From a virus, in the IMG/VR virus record IMGVR_UViG_3300031669_000143, positions 1-33,140 of that record: DNA of 33,140 nt. One strand, 5' to 3'. Positions 1 to 5,982 of the stretch are shown in pieces. The notes beneath the pieces were generated by a model. That model did no database searches. It had not been told where the DNA came from and saw nothing but the letters and a program-made list of their open reading frames with translations. The stretch's first letter is position 1. Each line of letters starts with the position of its first letter. A program made the translations under genes and the position numbers.

Positions 1-521
1 ATCCGTGTGCCTCAAGTGTTCCTTCTTTTGGATTTGTCTTTCTTTTAACTATAAGTTTATCCATGTTCCAGGAGCCTGGCGGCGGTGATTCATCTTCATT
101 GTATAGTATGTCAGGAAACACTGTATGAAGTATCTTATTGTTATCTAACTCTTTCTTGATTTGTTGTAGGAATTCACCAGCAATACCGCCGGTGTGAGAG
201 AAGATACCTATTGTAATCTCAGGATTCTTTAAGATCTCTTGTATTGTTCCTGCGTATGTGATGATCGTCGATTTGTAATGTTCTCGGTCAGCGTGCCCAG
301 AGATCTAAATGATGGTCTGGGCAATCCTCCACTTCACGACAACGAGCATACAGCCAAGGATGAAGAAGATCATGTCTTCCAAATACCTTAACCAATAAAT
401 AATAACGATCAACTAAGCAAAGTGCTCTGATTGCCGATAGGTTAGTTCCCTTGCAGTCAATTTTATCCCATTCTTCTAATAATGTTGGTATGTCTTTTAT
501 TTTATGAAGATAGGTCGTCAT
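1..521 (-). CDS. terL: Terminase large subunit, N-terminal part, interrupted by a +1 frame break
   Basis: This is the ATPase/nuclease motor that packages DNA into the prohead; the gene continues beyond the left edge. The first 77 codons (521 to 291) include [12 protein letters not shown] and end HLDLWAR followed by TGA at 290-288. The next frame, from GAC at 289-287, reads [20 protein letters not shown] and later IGIFSHT, FPDILY and [14 protein letters not shown], and stays open to base 1. From memory of this podophage terminase family, [15 protein letters not shown] is normally continuous, so the two frames are one gene with a break at CGC TGA C, just before the Walker-A-like REHYKST. The ATG at 521 is chosen because GGAG and GAGAG lie just upstream; an in-frame ATG at 551 is possible. 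It overlaps the end of the homing endonuclease gene by 20 bp. The break may be programmed frameshifting, a real mutation or a sequence error. Family assignment is strong; functional status is open. Confidence 0.85.
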
Positions 522-1014
522 TATTTCTCTCACTCCAAACTCTAATACCATTGATAATTTTCCAGGTTTTTCCTTTAAAAGGCATTACTTTTCCTCTATT
601 AGCAGCTGGCTTACCATAACGATGATTACGCTCGCCTATACATCTTTTTTCTATTGGTATGGTTTTACCTTTATTTGCTGAGCCGTATTTATTTCCTAAG
701 TTTATACCTTTTGGTGAACCTCCCTCTAATGTCTCGGGTTTTTCATTTGCGTATCTTTTCTTACTGTATTTATCAACACTATTTACTATGTCTTCTACCT
801 CTGAGAAGAATGTAGCAAACTCATACGCATCATCTCTACTATTAAATTTTTTAGTCCATACTGTTATAACATGTTCTTTCCCATGTATTCTAAGATGATT
901 CTTCCAGTATTTTCCTGACCCCAAATACTTGTATGGGTCTCGACGAGTAAATCCAAAATAACGAAGTTTAGTAACCGAATGTTGTTTAAGATAAAGAGTT
1001 ATAATTTGATTCAT
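502..1014 (-). CDS. Free-standing homing endonuclease, GIY-YIG-like with NUMOD3 motifs
   Basis: A 170-residue protein resembling the mobile endonucleases of T4-like and other phages. Residues 7-23 (LYLK to RYFGFT) and the following [20 protein letters not shown] look like a divergent GIY-YIG module. Residues 127-135 (GERNHRYGK) match a NUMOD3-type DNA-binding motif, and residues 147-160 ([14 protein letters not shown]) resemble the C-terminal motif that often follows such modules. Such enzymes cut an allele lacking the gene and spread by repair. The gene sits between the small and large terminase genes with a good GGAG six bases before its ATG, and its end overlaps the terL start by 20 bp. 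No intron core was recognised around it, so it appears to be free-standing. Activity cannot be judged from sequence; the catalytic residues of the canonical family are not all obvious. Confidence 0.75.
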   Translation of the reverse strand: MNQIITLYLKQHSVTKLRYFGFTRRDPYKYLGSGKYWKNHLRIHGKEHVITVWTKKFNSRDDAYEFATFFSEVEDIVNSVDKYSKKRYANEKPETLEGGSPKGINLGNKYGSANKGKTIPIEKRCIGERNHRYGKPAANRGKVMPFKGKTWKIINGIRVWSERNNDDLSS

Positions 1015-1049
1015 AATGTTCTCCGTATTAGATAGGTGTTTCTATAATA

Positions 1050-1430
1050 CTATTTTTTCTCTCTTGATTTTAACTTCTCAATTAAACTATCTGCCGTTGC
1101 TACCATAGTCGAAGTTGGATCTATTGTATTGCCATTTGATGTTACATCTACTGGTGATTTTGGTTTTCCGAATACTCTATCTCCAACTGCATTGTAAGCC
1201 GCAACATCACCATCCTGTGCTTTCTTTAAGATTGATACAGTAGCATTGTTAAATTCAGCAATCCATTGATCAGCATTTGCCATGAAGATTTCCTTCAACT
1301 CTTTTTCGAGATTGCGTTTCTTCTTGCGTTCTGCTCTTTCTTTAAGATGTGCTTCTTTTTCTTCAGGAGTAAGTGTGCGTAGCCATTCAGCATAAGTGCC
1401 AACTCCAGGTTGAAATAGATGATCTTTCAT
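1050..1430 (-). CDS. terS: Terminase small subunit (DNA recognition)
   Basis: A 126-residue protein lying two genes upstream of terL in the direction of transcription. It has a highly charged helical segment (about residues 23-48, rich in K, R and E), then ADQWIAEFNNATVSILKKAQDGDVAAYNAVGDR and the signature DRVFGKPKSPVDV near residue 84. A 'DRv.GKPkq.v' tail is typical of phage small terminases and related packaging initiators. The small subunit binds the packaging site and hands DNA to TerL. The ATG at 1430 follows AAAGG by about nine bases. The homing endonuclease gene separates it from terL, an insertion point also seen in other phages. Confidence 0.7.
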   Translation of the reverse strand: MKDHLFQPGVGTYAEWLRTLTPEEKEAHLKERAERKKKRNLEKELKEIFMANADQWIAEFNNATVSILKKAQDGDVAAYNAVGDRVFGKPKSPVDVTSNGNTIDPTSTMVATADSLIEKLKSREKK

Positions 1431-1435
1431 TAAAC

Positions 1436-1618
1436 TTATACCTTTCTTATTTCTGCTATTTCGGTGTAGTTAAAATCTTCATTTTCGGTAAGGATCTTCT
1501 CTACTAGAGACTTACTTACCAATAGATCCGATAATTTATCCGTAGGTATTTCAGCAAGAACTTTCCAAGATTTATCTTCTGATTTTAATCTATCTAAATC
1601 TTCTTGCGTTATCATCAT
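1436..1618 (-). CDS. Small acidic hypothetical protein (60 aa)
   Basis: No family recognised. The product begins MMITQEDLDRLKSEDKSWKV and is acidic and probably helical, with no cysteines or membrane segment. It is translationally coupled to the gene upstream: the TAA of that gene and this ATG share a base (TAATG). A second ATG directly follows the first. Its position immediately before terS suggests a late, packaging-associated transcript, but that is inference from location only. Confidence 0.6.
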   Translation of the reverse strand: MMITQEDLDRLKSEDKSWKVLAEIPTDKLSDLLVSKSLVEKILTENEDFNYTEIAEIRKV

Positions 1619-1815
1619 TATTTATCCATCTTCCTTGAATCATAAAGATCAGAACTGACATACATACTTAGTCGTCCAAGCATGTCTTTATTCTTTGATT
1701 GAGCAATAACCGCATCAAGTTCATAAGATCCTGTGATGTTAGGTATTGATTCATAGCATTTAGGACAGATGTCGTGATTTTTGCCGTTTGAGATTTGTTT
1801 TAAGTGTCTTTCCAT
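1618..1815 (-). CDS. Small hypothetical protein with one CxxC (65 aa)
   Basis: A 65-residue product with a single CPKC at residues 17-20 and a nearby H14, which might be half of a zinc site; no second pair is present. The rest (about residues 31-65) is mixed and soluble. The start ATG at 1815 follows directly after the TAA of the preceding small gene, whose last codons supply an AAGGAG ribosome-binding site. The stop overlaps the next start by one base. No function is assigned. Confidence 0.6.
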   Translation of the reverse strand: MERHLKQISNGKNHDICPKCYESIPNITGSYELDAVIAQSKNKDMLGRLSMYVSSDLYDSRKMDK

Positions 1816-1956
1816 TTATTTCTCCTTTTTCTTGCGTTTGTCTGCTTGATTAAACTCTTTTGCTACCTTTTGTGGTATTCCTGCTTTTTTAGCAAATTCT
1901 GGGTTATGGGCCGCTGCTGCCATAAATTTCTTTTGTTTTGGTGATTTACTTGGCAT
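1816..1956 (-). CDS. Conserved small basic phage protein (46 aa)
   Basis: A 46-residue, lysine-rich protein reading MPSKSPKQKKFMAAAAHNPE, then FAKKAGIPQKVAKEF. This 'MPSKS..Q..FMAAaAHNPeFAKK.GIP..VakeF..AD' layout is a recurring small protein in many tailed phages, of unknown role. GGAG lies upstream of the ATG, and a TATAAATA motif lies 27 bases upstream at 1983-1990 on the same strand, which may be its promoter. It is followed without a gap by the CPKC protein gene. Recognition is by the family's characteristic N-terminal half. Confidence 0.7.
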   Translation of the reverse strand: MPSKSPKQKKFMAAAAHNPEFAKKAGIPQKVAKEFNQADKRKKKEK

Positions 1957-1982
1957 CGTGTTTTGTTTCTCCGTGTATTATG

Positions 1983-1990
1983 TATTTATA
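1983..1990 (-). promoter_or_regulatory. TATAAATA motif, candidate late promoter element
   Basis: On the minus strand TATAAATA overlaps the end of the 64-aa gene and lies about 27 bases before the ATG of the 46-aa protein. The same octamer recurs in several other gaps of this window. It matches the late-promoter core known from T4-type phages and could also act as an extended -10. Assignment is by motif and position only. Confidence 0.35.
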
Positions 1991-2180
1991 GTTTATCGTC
2001 TTTTTGTAAGAAATTCTTTACTTTGAGGTCAGTTTGGTCTAATTCATTGTCAGAACCATAGTATAGTGTTTTCATCAGACCCCAAGAGTAAATCTTACCA
2101 TCAATCTTACCTACGATTCTGTCATCTGGGTTGTGTCCGTGACATTGTTCGAAGAAGGTAAAGTTGTTAGTGTTAGACAT
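1986..2180 (-). CDS. Hypothetical protein (64 aa)
   Basis: A 64-residue soluble product with the central segment GHNPDDRIVGKIDGKIYSWG and a lysine/aspartate-rich C-terminus. The start at 2180 lies inside the last codons of the preceding gene (8-bp overlap), consistent with coupled translation. No family recognised. The surrounding genes are similarly tiny, so this belongs to a cluster of small late genes between the nucleases and terS. Confidence 0.6.
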   Translation of the reverse strand: MSNTNNFTFFEQCHGHNPDDRIVGKIDGKIYSWGLMKTLYYGSDNELDQTDLKVKNFLQKDDKL

Positions 2181-2346
2181 TCGCTTGTGTATCTGTTACC
2201 GGGGTATCTACAATCACATTTGCTTCTGTTTTGTATAATGCCTCAAGTTCTGCTTTTGCGTGTAGATAATCTTGTTCTACTGCATGTTCTACTGAGTGTT
2301 TGAGATCATTAAGATAAACTTCCCATGCTGATGTTAGTGTAGCCAT
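2173..2346 (-). CDS. Small helical hypothetical protein (57 aa)
   Basis: A 57-residue product beginning MATLTSAWEVYLNDLKHSVE. The first 40 residues look like one long amphipathic helix, ending in a threonine/valine-rich tail. The ATG follows AAGGAGCAGCAAAAC, a good ribosome-binding site at an acceptable distance. It overlaps the upstream nuclease gene by 13 bp and the downstream gene by 8 bp, a packing typical of real phage genes. Function unknown. Confidence 0.6.
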   Translation of the reverse strand: MATLTSAWEVYLNDLKHSVEHAVEQDYLHAKAELEALYKTEANVIVDTPVTDTQANV

Positions 2347-2729
2347 TGTTTTGCTGCTCCTTTATTTTTAAGTAACCACATTTTGATTTCCAACTCTTCT
2401 TGGAAACCGAAATTAGTGATGTTGTGCTGATCACACCATTCACTGTATGTCAGATTTAGCTCTGGTATTACTGTATTCTTGTTTTGGAATACCATTACTA
2501 TTGTTATTTCTGGGTTCTGACTTACCACCGCTGCCATTTTATCTCTTTCTGAATCTGTGAAGAGACCTTTTGTTTCTATGTATTTATTTATGCTTACTCG
2601 AAAGTCTGGCAAATAATACTTCCTGTTTAAATCTAATGTGTAAGGAATCTTGTCATCTTCATACGCTTCGATGTGTTTGTAGAACTTCTCGAAGAATTGT
2701 TGCTCTAAGAGTGATCTAAAATCTTTCAC
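2334..2729 (-). CDS. T7 endonuclease I-like nuclease, second copy
   Basis: A 131-residue protein with the layout of phage T7 endonuclease I (gp3), the branched-DNA and Holliday-junction resolvase: acidic helix at residues 9-14, YYLPDF with D42, YIETKG with E52 and K54, then a strand ITIVMVFQNK and YSEWCDQHNI. The D-(x9)-E-x-K spacing equals that of the T7 enzyme's D55, E65 and K67. It is clearly related to the 120-aa protein at 3600-3962 but only moderately similar. It lies downstream of the endolysin in a chain of overlapping small genes. In T7 this enzyme trims branched DNA before packaging, which fits its placement upstream of the terminase genes. The substrate is inferred from the family. 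Confidence 0.72.
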   Translation of the reverse strand: MKDFRSLLEQQFFEKFYKHIEAYEDDKIPYTLDLNRKYYLPDFRVSINKYIETKGLFTDSERDKMAAVVSQNPEITIVMVFQNKNTVIPELNLTYSEWCDQHNITNFGFQEELEIKMWLLKNKGAAKQWLH

Positions 2730-2895
2730 CTTCAGATGCCTTTATGTATTCTTCTTTGGTCCAAGAGTAATAATACAGGATTAAGTCTATTTTGTATTTG
2801 TCCCATTGATGGAAGTAAGCTAAGTCTTTTATTAGTTGAGTCATCTCGTGAGATCCTGGTCTTGCCAATAATCTCCAAACCGGGTCTTGTATCAT
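2716..2895 (-). CDS. Small hypothetical protein (59 aa)
   Basis: A 59-residue product starting MIQDPVWRLLARPGSHEMTQ, with aromatic-rich AYFHQWDKYKIDLILYYYSW in the middle. Its ATG shares bases with the TGA of the upstream gene (ATGA), and its end overlaps the following nuclease gene by 14 bp. No family recognised. The overlap on both sides and the consistent strand argue that it is translated. Confidence 0.6.
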   Translation of the reverse strand: MIQDPVWRLLARPGSHEMTQLIKDLAYFHQWDKYKIDLILYYYSWTKEEYIKASEGERF

Positions 2896-3125
2896 TTTGG
2901 TTTATGCGCCTTTAAGTCGGTTGAGTGTAACTTTCTTACCGCGTGTTTGTTTTGTCCTGCCTCTTTTGCTATCTTTGCTGCTTGTGTTCTTGATTTGAAC
3001 TTATTGTCTGATGCTATAAAGCCGTGTTCTCCAGGTCCTGGGATGTCAATGTGTTCATTTCCCATTTTAGTTGTCTTTATTGATCCGTCTTTAGTTCTTT
3101 TTGCGATTTTGATTATCTTTTTCAT
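2892..3125 (-). CDS. Basic small hypothetical protein (77 aa)
   Basis: A lysine-rich 77-residue protein starting MKKIIKIAKRTKDGSI, containing IPGPGEHGFIASDNKFKSR and ending VRKLHSTDLKAHKPK. The ATG at 3125 is preferred over the upstream in-frame ATG at 3176 because GGAG sits six bases before it and it starts two bases after the endolysin stop; the longer version would run 50 bp into the endolysin gene. High charge suggests nucleic-acid or virion DNA association, but no family was recognised. Confidence 0.65.
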   Translation of the reverse strand: MKKIIKIAKRTKDGSIKTTKMGNEHIDIPGPGEHGFIASDNKFKSRTQAAKIAKEAGQNKHAVRKLHSTDLKAHKPK

Positions 3126-3126
3126 T

Positions 3127-3600
3127 TTATTCTCCGTAGCAGCGTGAATGCCATCCATTCTTGTATTTAACATCATTTGGATGAACTGCGATGATTTGTT
3201 CGTAATAATCCCAAAGTTTGTCTTGTATTTGTGTAAGCATCTCTGACTTATAGTTGTTATTGACTGCTTGTATTGTATTTATACCTATTATACCATCTTC
3301 TGTTGTATTCACTGTATTTTGTATGATTTTTGTTATTGGTTTGATTCCAACATTTACTGCGTGGTCGAACCAATAAGTTGCTAAATCATCATCATCTATT
3401 TGGAAGAATTGATACTTTAACCACCAGTTGATTTTGTAGTAGTTGATTGCATCTTGTTTTGTAAGATTCTTTATGTCAAGATTTGGATTATCTCTTTGAC
3501 AAATACCAAAGTTTGTCATTCCGCCTGCGTCAGATAAGTCATCTACGAATCCACCTTCGTGTTGTAGAACCACTGCGATTGCTTGATTAAAGTCTGCCAC
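3127..3600 (-). CDS. Endolysin, GH108 family N-acetylmuramidase
   Basis: A 157-residue lysozyme-type endolysin that cleaves peptidoglycan at the end of infection. The N-terminus carries the GH108 signature HEGGFVDDLSDAGGMTNFGI (about residues 14-33), with E15 the expected catalytic acid. The C-terminal part resembles the small peptidoglycan-binding domain usually paired with GH108 (GIIGINTIQAVN near residue 100). There is no signal peptide, so release should depend on a holin. The start is GTG at 3600, sharing bases with the TAG of the upstream nuclease (TAGTG), with AAAGG ten bases upstream. Holin and spanin genes lie upstream in the same transcript. Confidence 0.9.
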   Translation of the reverse strand: MADFNQAIAVVLQHEGGFVDDLSDAGGMTNFGICQRDNPNLDIKNLTKQDAINYYKINWWLKYQFFQIDDDDLATYWFDHAVNVGIKPITKIIQNTVNTTEDGIIGINTIQAVNNNYKSEMLTQIQDKLWDYYEQIIAVHPNDVKYKNGWHSRCYGE

Positions 3601-3962
3601 TATTGATTATCCTTTATGAACTTATTTATTCCTGCTGTATCTTTCTGATCGAACCAGGTTATTCCCTTTTTATCGCAATAATCAGCATAAGTTGTAGTTG
3701 ATCCTTTGTTGATTGGAGTATCTGCCTTCATAAACACCATAGCGAGTTTTAACCTCGGATTTTGAAGTAATACCTTCACAATTTTTGTTCTGTCTGAACT
3801 TAACCATCTACCTTTTGTCTCTATAAAGCAAGTATCTGACACTTTCCAATCTGGTGTGTATGTATGGGTCAGAACGTATGTAAAGCAAGTAGTTTCGTAT
3901 CCCTTTAAGGATTTACCGTATTGGTCGTTGAATGTCTTTTCGAACTTACTTTTGAATTTCAT
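3600..3962 (-). CDS. T7 endonuclease I-like Holliday-junction resolvase
   Basis: A 120-residue homologue of phage T7 endonuclease I. Candidate active-site residues are E8 in the N-terminal helix, D38 in YTPDWK, and E48 and K50 in FIETKG, followed by WLSSDRTK, the hydrophobic strand LKLAMVF and TYADYCDKKGITWF. The match to T7 gp3 (TPDF, ETKG, Y-x-x-[FY]C-x-K-x-GI-x-[FW]) is close over nearly the whole length. It resolves branched DNA so that the terminase can pass along it, and in some phages degrades host DNA. It directly precedes the endolysin with a one-base-shifted stop/start overlap. A divergent paralogue lies at 2334-2729. Confidence 0.85.
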   Translation of the reverse strand: MKFKSKFEKTFNDQYGKSLKGYETTCFTYVLTHTYTPDWKVSDTCFIETKGRWLSSDRTKIVKVLLQNPRLKLAMVFMKADTPINKGSTTTYADYCDKKGITWFDQKDTAGINKFIKDNQ

Positions 3963-4014
3963 TATTTCTCCGTGATGTTGTTAAATCTGCTTCTACCGCC
4001 CTATCTTCGTTTTT

Positions 4015-4293
4015 CTATTTTGTGTCTTTATGAGTCTTTTTCTCTTTTTGCTTGATTTCTATTATCTTATAGTCTGTGACCGGCGGATAAATTGATCTGT
4101 CGAACTTCGCAAGTATGTCAAGATAAGCCCACTCTGGTTCTTCGGTAGTATCGTAAGAAGTATTTATAGATACACAACCGGTTATTTCTTTCTCTTCTTC
4201 GAGCTTTTTCTTAAATCTTTGGCGTTGTTTGTATAGTCTTTGGTATTCTTTTGCTTTTGCTTTATTTCTGGTATTTCTTTTAAGAGTTGCCAC
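4015..4293 (-). CDS. Lysine-rich hypothetical protein (92 aa)
   Basis: The N-terminal 40 residues are strongly basic and helical (KAKEYQRLYKQRQRFKKKLE), possibly a short coiled coil. The middle (PEWAYLDILAKFDRSIYPP) is neutral, and the end is again lysine-rich. There is no signal peptide or membrane segment. The start overlaps the end of the holin candidate by 14 bp, so it is probably translated from the same lysis transcript. A basic tail could bind nucleic acid, but no family was recognised. Confidence 0.6.
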   Translation of the reverse strand: MATLKRNTRNKAKAKEYQRLYKQRQRFKKKLEEEKEITGCVSINTSYDTTEEPEWAYLDILAKFDRSIYPPVTDYKIIEIKQKEKKTHKDTK

Positions 4294-4534
4294 CGGAGTC
4301 TCCCTTGGATGTTGCTTGTTTTGCTCCCAAGTAGATTGCTGTTCCTGCTAAAACAGTAGCCAGTCCAGTGCCAAGCGCAACAAGATCGACACTATGAGAA
4401 AGATGAACAGAATAAACAGCAATACCCAAATAAGAGAACAGAGCAATAAAACCAGAAAGTCGTGCAGGGCAGAAACTTTCACCATCATTTTCCGTCAGAA
4501 CATCCTTGATTACTTTTTTGATTGTGTTGAACAT
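4280..4534 (-). CDS. Putative holin (two membrane segments)
   Basis: An 84-residue protein with a charged N-terminus (MFNTIKKVIKDVLTENDGES), two predicted membrane spans at about residues 27-45 (LSGFIALFSYLGIAVYSV) and 50-70 (LVALGTGLATVLAGTAIYLG), and a short hydrophilic tail KQATSKGDSGGNS. Size, topology and its place between the spanins and the endolysin fit a holin, which forms membrane lesions that release the endolysin. Holins are too diverse for certainty, and it could instead be another small lysis-associated membrane protein. Confidence 0.65.
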   Translation of the reverse strand: MFNTIKKVIKDVLTENDGESFCPARLSGFIALFSYLGIAVYSVHLSHSVDLVALGTGLATVLAGTAIYLGAKQATSKGDSGGNS

Positions 4535-4540
4535 CTTGTT

Positions 4541-4726
4541 TCATTTCCCTTCGATTGTTTTCAGATTTGCTGCTATTTCGTTGTATTCTTTCTTTTGAGT
4601 CCATCCGATCTTTCGGAGTTTTTTCCATAGTTGAACATCTGTAAGTTCAAAGATGTTTATTCCTTGATTTATTAGTTTCGCGTATGCTTCTTCGAGTGAT
4701 TTTGGACTATTCAATTTTAACTCCAT
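4541..4726 (-). CDS. Small hypothetical protein in the lysis block (61 aa)
   Basis: A soluble 61-residue protein beginning MELKLNSPKSLEEAYAKLIN. The pattern of charged and aliphatic residues suggests two or three helices (LEEAYAKLINQ, ELTDVQLWKKLRKI, KKEYNEIAANLKTIE). The start overlaps the end of the Rz-like gene by 20 bp, and the next gene (holin candidate) starts seven bases after its stop. No family recognised. Confidence 0.6.
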   Translation of the reverse strand: MELKLNSPKSLEEAYAKLINQGINIFELTDVQLWKKLRKIGWTQKKEYNEIAANLKTIEGK

Positions 4727-5180
4727 CTTTGATTAGTAGTTGCTGTAGTTCTGTTAGTTGTGATCCTACTGCTTCACATTCTTGTTCGCTGTATGCTGAG
4801 AAATACCCAGTTGTAGATTCTGGGGTATTGGCTTCATAAGGGATTTTGGGATTACTATTGGCTTGGGACACTGAACTGCGACCGGTATTGGCGTCGAACA
4901 CCCGAACATACTTAATAGCGGGATGAGACAGATAATAGTCAGAAGCACTCTTTGCGATTGTTTCTTCATTTTTTGCTGATTGTATAGCATTGTCTTGTAT
5001 CTCCTTGTTTTTTGCGGTGACGATTGCTTGTTGTTGTTGGCCGACCAGTTTTGTCTTATCGACGAAGGTATTAAATCGTTTTGCTTCATACTGGTAACCT
5101 TCGTATGCTGATCCAGCACATAGAGACAAGATGAGAATCAACAGTAAGACTGCTTCGACAAGTTTTATTTCTGATCCCAT
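4707..5180 (-). CDS. Rz: Rz-like i-spanin
   Basis: A 157-residue inner-membrane spanin component. Starting at the ATG at 5180 it has an N-terminal membrane anchor (about residues 8-24, VEAVLLLILILSLCAGS), then a long helical periplasmic region (KRFNTFVDKTKLVGQQQQAI, KNKEIQDNAIQSAKNEETIA), matching Rz layout. The ATG at 5180 forms TAATG with the upstream stop and has AAGGAG upstream; a longer reading from 5219 would only add residues inside the previous gene. A second frame inside it encodes an Rz1-like lipoprotein, which supports the call. Together the pair fuses inner and outer membranes in the last lysis step. Confidence 0.75.
   Translation of the reverse strand: MGSEIKLVEAVLLLILILSLCAGSAYEGYQYEAKRFNTFVDKTKLVGQQQQAIVTAKNKEIQDNAIQSAKNEETIAKSASDYYLSHPAIKYVRVFDANTGRSSVSQANSNPKIPYEANTPESTTGYFSAYSEQECEAVGSQLTELQQLLIKDGVKIE
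4766..4969 (-). CDS. Rz1: Rz1-like o-spanin lipoprotein nested in Rz
   Basis: A 67-residue protein encoded in another frame wholly inside the Rz-like gene. From the ATG at 4969 it reads MKKQSQRVLLTIICLIPLLS then MFGCSTP: a basic start, a hydrophobic signal and a lipobox-type cysteine at residue 24, followed by the proline-rich CPKPIVIPKSLMKPIP typical of Rz1. Upstream in-frame ATGs (to 5119) would put an implausible charged extension ahead of the signal peptide. The -3 to -1 residues M, F and G are not ideal for lipoprotein processing, but position, length, proline content and nesting all fit an outer-membrane spanin subunit. Confidence 0.75.
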   Translation of the reverse strand: MKKQSQRVLLTIICLIPLLSMFGCSTPIPVAVQCPKPIVIPKSLMKPIPQNLQLGISQHTANKNVKQ

Positions 5181-5626
5181 TATTTGAAATGCTCCTTTTC
5201 CCCTGAATAATGAATCCATAACACCCTTGATTGTGGAGTAGGATTCCCTAGTAATGAAGTATTTAGCATCGATGTAAGAAGGAAGGTTGATGCCACTTCC
5301 AGAACTACATCGTTTTTATTGCGTTTCTTGACAAAATCAACGATAATGTCACTAAATTCACAGTGAGAGCAATAGTTTTCGTCATAAATAACGAAAAAAT
5401 CTCGTTCTGTTCCTGTTTTTAACCACTTAAGAACCATTTTTATGTCTTTGGGTATTTTATTCTTTGGTTTTGCTCGTGATTTACCTACCACTTGAACACC
5501 CATCTGATAGCAATGCTCGTTGTTTTGATCTATTGCTTGTGCCATCTCAAGAACAAATGACTCAAACCAATCAGCAACTACTGCATTATAATTAGGATCT
5601 GTTGCTTGTATAACATTATGTGCCAT
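5180..5626 (-). CDS. Hypothetical protein (148 aa)
   Basis: A 148-residue soluble protein; no family recognised. It contains DWFESFVLEMAQAIDQNN near the start, a basic stretch KSRAKPKNKIPKD (about residues 49-61), YCSHCEFSD with two cysteines three apart near residue 85, and a more hydrophobic C-terminal third. The ATG at 5626 has AGGAG at good spacing. Its stop is joined to the Rz start (TAATG), so it is the first gene of the lysis transcript, downstream of the hairpin-rich stretch at 5640-6248. A role in lysis or its timing is possible only by position. Confidence 0.65.
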   Translation of the reverse strand: MAHNVIQATDPNYNAVVADWFESFVLEMAQAIDQNNEHCYQMGVQVVGKSRAKPKNKIPKDIKMVLKWLKTGTERDFFVIYDENYCSHCEFSDIIVDFVKKRNKNDVVLEVASTFLLTSMLNTSLLGNPTPQSRVLWIHYSGEKEHFK

Positions 5627-5681
5627 CTGATTTATCTCCTGGTTTAAGTATTTATTGATTGATTGATTTTTACTTGTGTCT

Positions 5682-5729
5682 CGACGATTGAGTAATCAGT
5701 CGCTTTGCTTACGCATTCGCTTCTGATTA
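5682..5729. repeat. Two overlapping, mutually exclusive hairpins
   Basis: TAATCAG at 5693-5699 pairs with CTGATTA at 5723-5729, with an inner TGC/GCA stem around a four-base loop. Alternatively CGACGATT at 5682-5689 pairs with AATC-a-GTCG at 5694-5702. The two structures share bases 5694-5699, so only one can form at a time. They lie 56-103 bases before the start codon of the first lysis-block gene at 5626. Confidence 0.5.
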
Positions 5730-5766
5730 GTCTTCGTGCCTTCACTTCGTTCCAGCACTTGACCTA

Positions 5767-5982
5767 CTAAGTAAGACTATTTGAGGCTTTTGTTTTTGCC
5801 TTTTGCTTTTGACTCAAAAGAACCAATGTTTGCCTCGAAAAGGACACAAGTGAAGTTGCGTAAGCAACGGAACGCGGTGTCTGATCAACGCGAAGCGGCT
5901 GATCACTTAATCTTAATCTGTTTTGATTTATTATGTAGTTCCTTAGTGCCCTTGTCTCCTTATCACCTAAACCTGAAAACAT
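5767..5982 (-). CDS. Questionable small ORF (71 aa) inside the hairpin-rich region
   Basis: The ORF starts ATG at 5982 with GAGGTG six bases upstream, a good ribosome-binding site. The first 26 residues (MFSGLGDKETRALRNYIINQ, then NRLRLS) look protein-like. The remainder is encoded by the hairpin segments at 5843-5905 and a low-complexity KAKTKAS tail, which looks less like selected protein. It may be a real small gene whose 3' part was overwritten by hairpins, a leader peptide, or chance. No family recognised. Confidence 0.35.
   Translation of the reverse strand: MFSGLGDKETRALRNYIINQNRLRLSDQPLRVDQTPRSVAYATSLVSFSRQTLVLLSQKQKAKTKASNSLT
5843..5905. repeat. Adjacent hairpins with GTAA and GAA loops
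   Basis: GACAC (5843-5847) pairs with GTGTC (5877-5881); inside it GTTGC-GTAA-GCAAC (5855-5868) is a perfect stem with a GNRA-type loop on the plus strand. Immediately next, TGATCA (5882-5887) pairs with TGATCA (5900-5905) around CGC-GAA-GCG (5889-5897). The base pairing is visible directly; function is unknown. Confidence 0.55.

Noticed and set aside
3276-3283. TATAAATA inside the endolysin gene as a promoter
   Set aside because: It lies within the codons for the GINT segment, with no start codon and ribosome site at suitable distance. Regarded as coincidental in AT-rich DNA.
4394-4630. 78-aa rightward ORF across holin candidate
   Set aside because: Antisense to two coupled genes with clear starts; sequence is phenylalanine/cysteine-rich junk-like composition.
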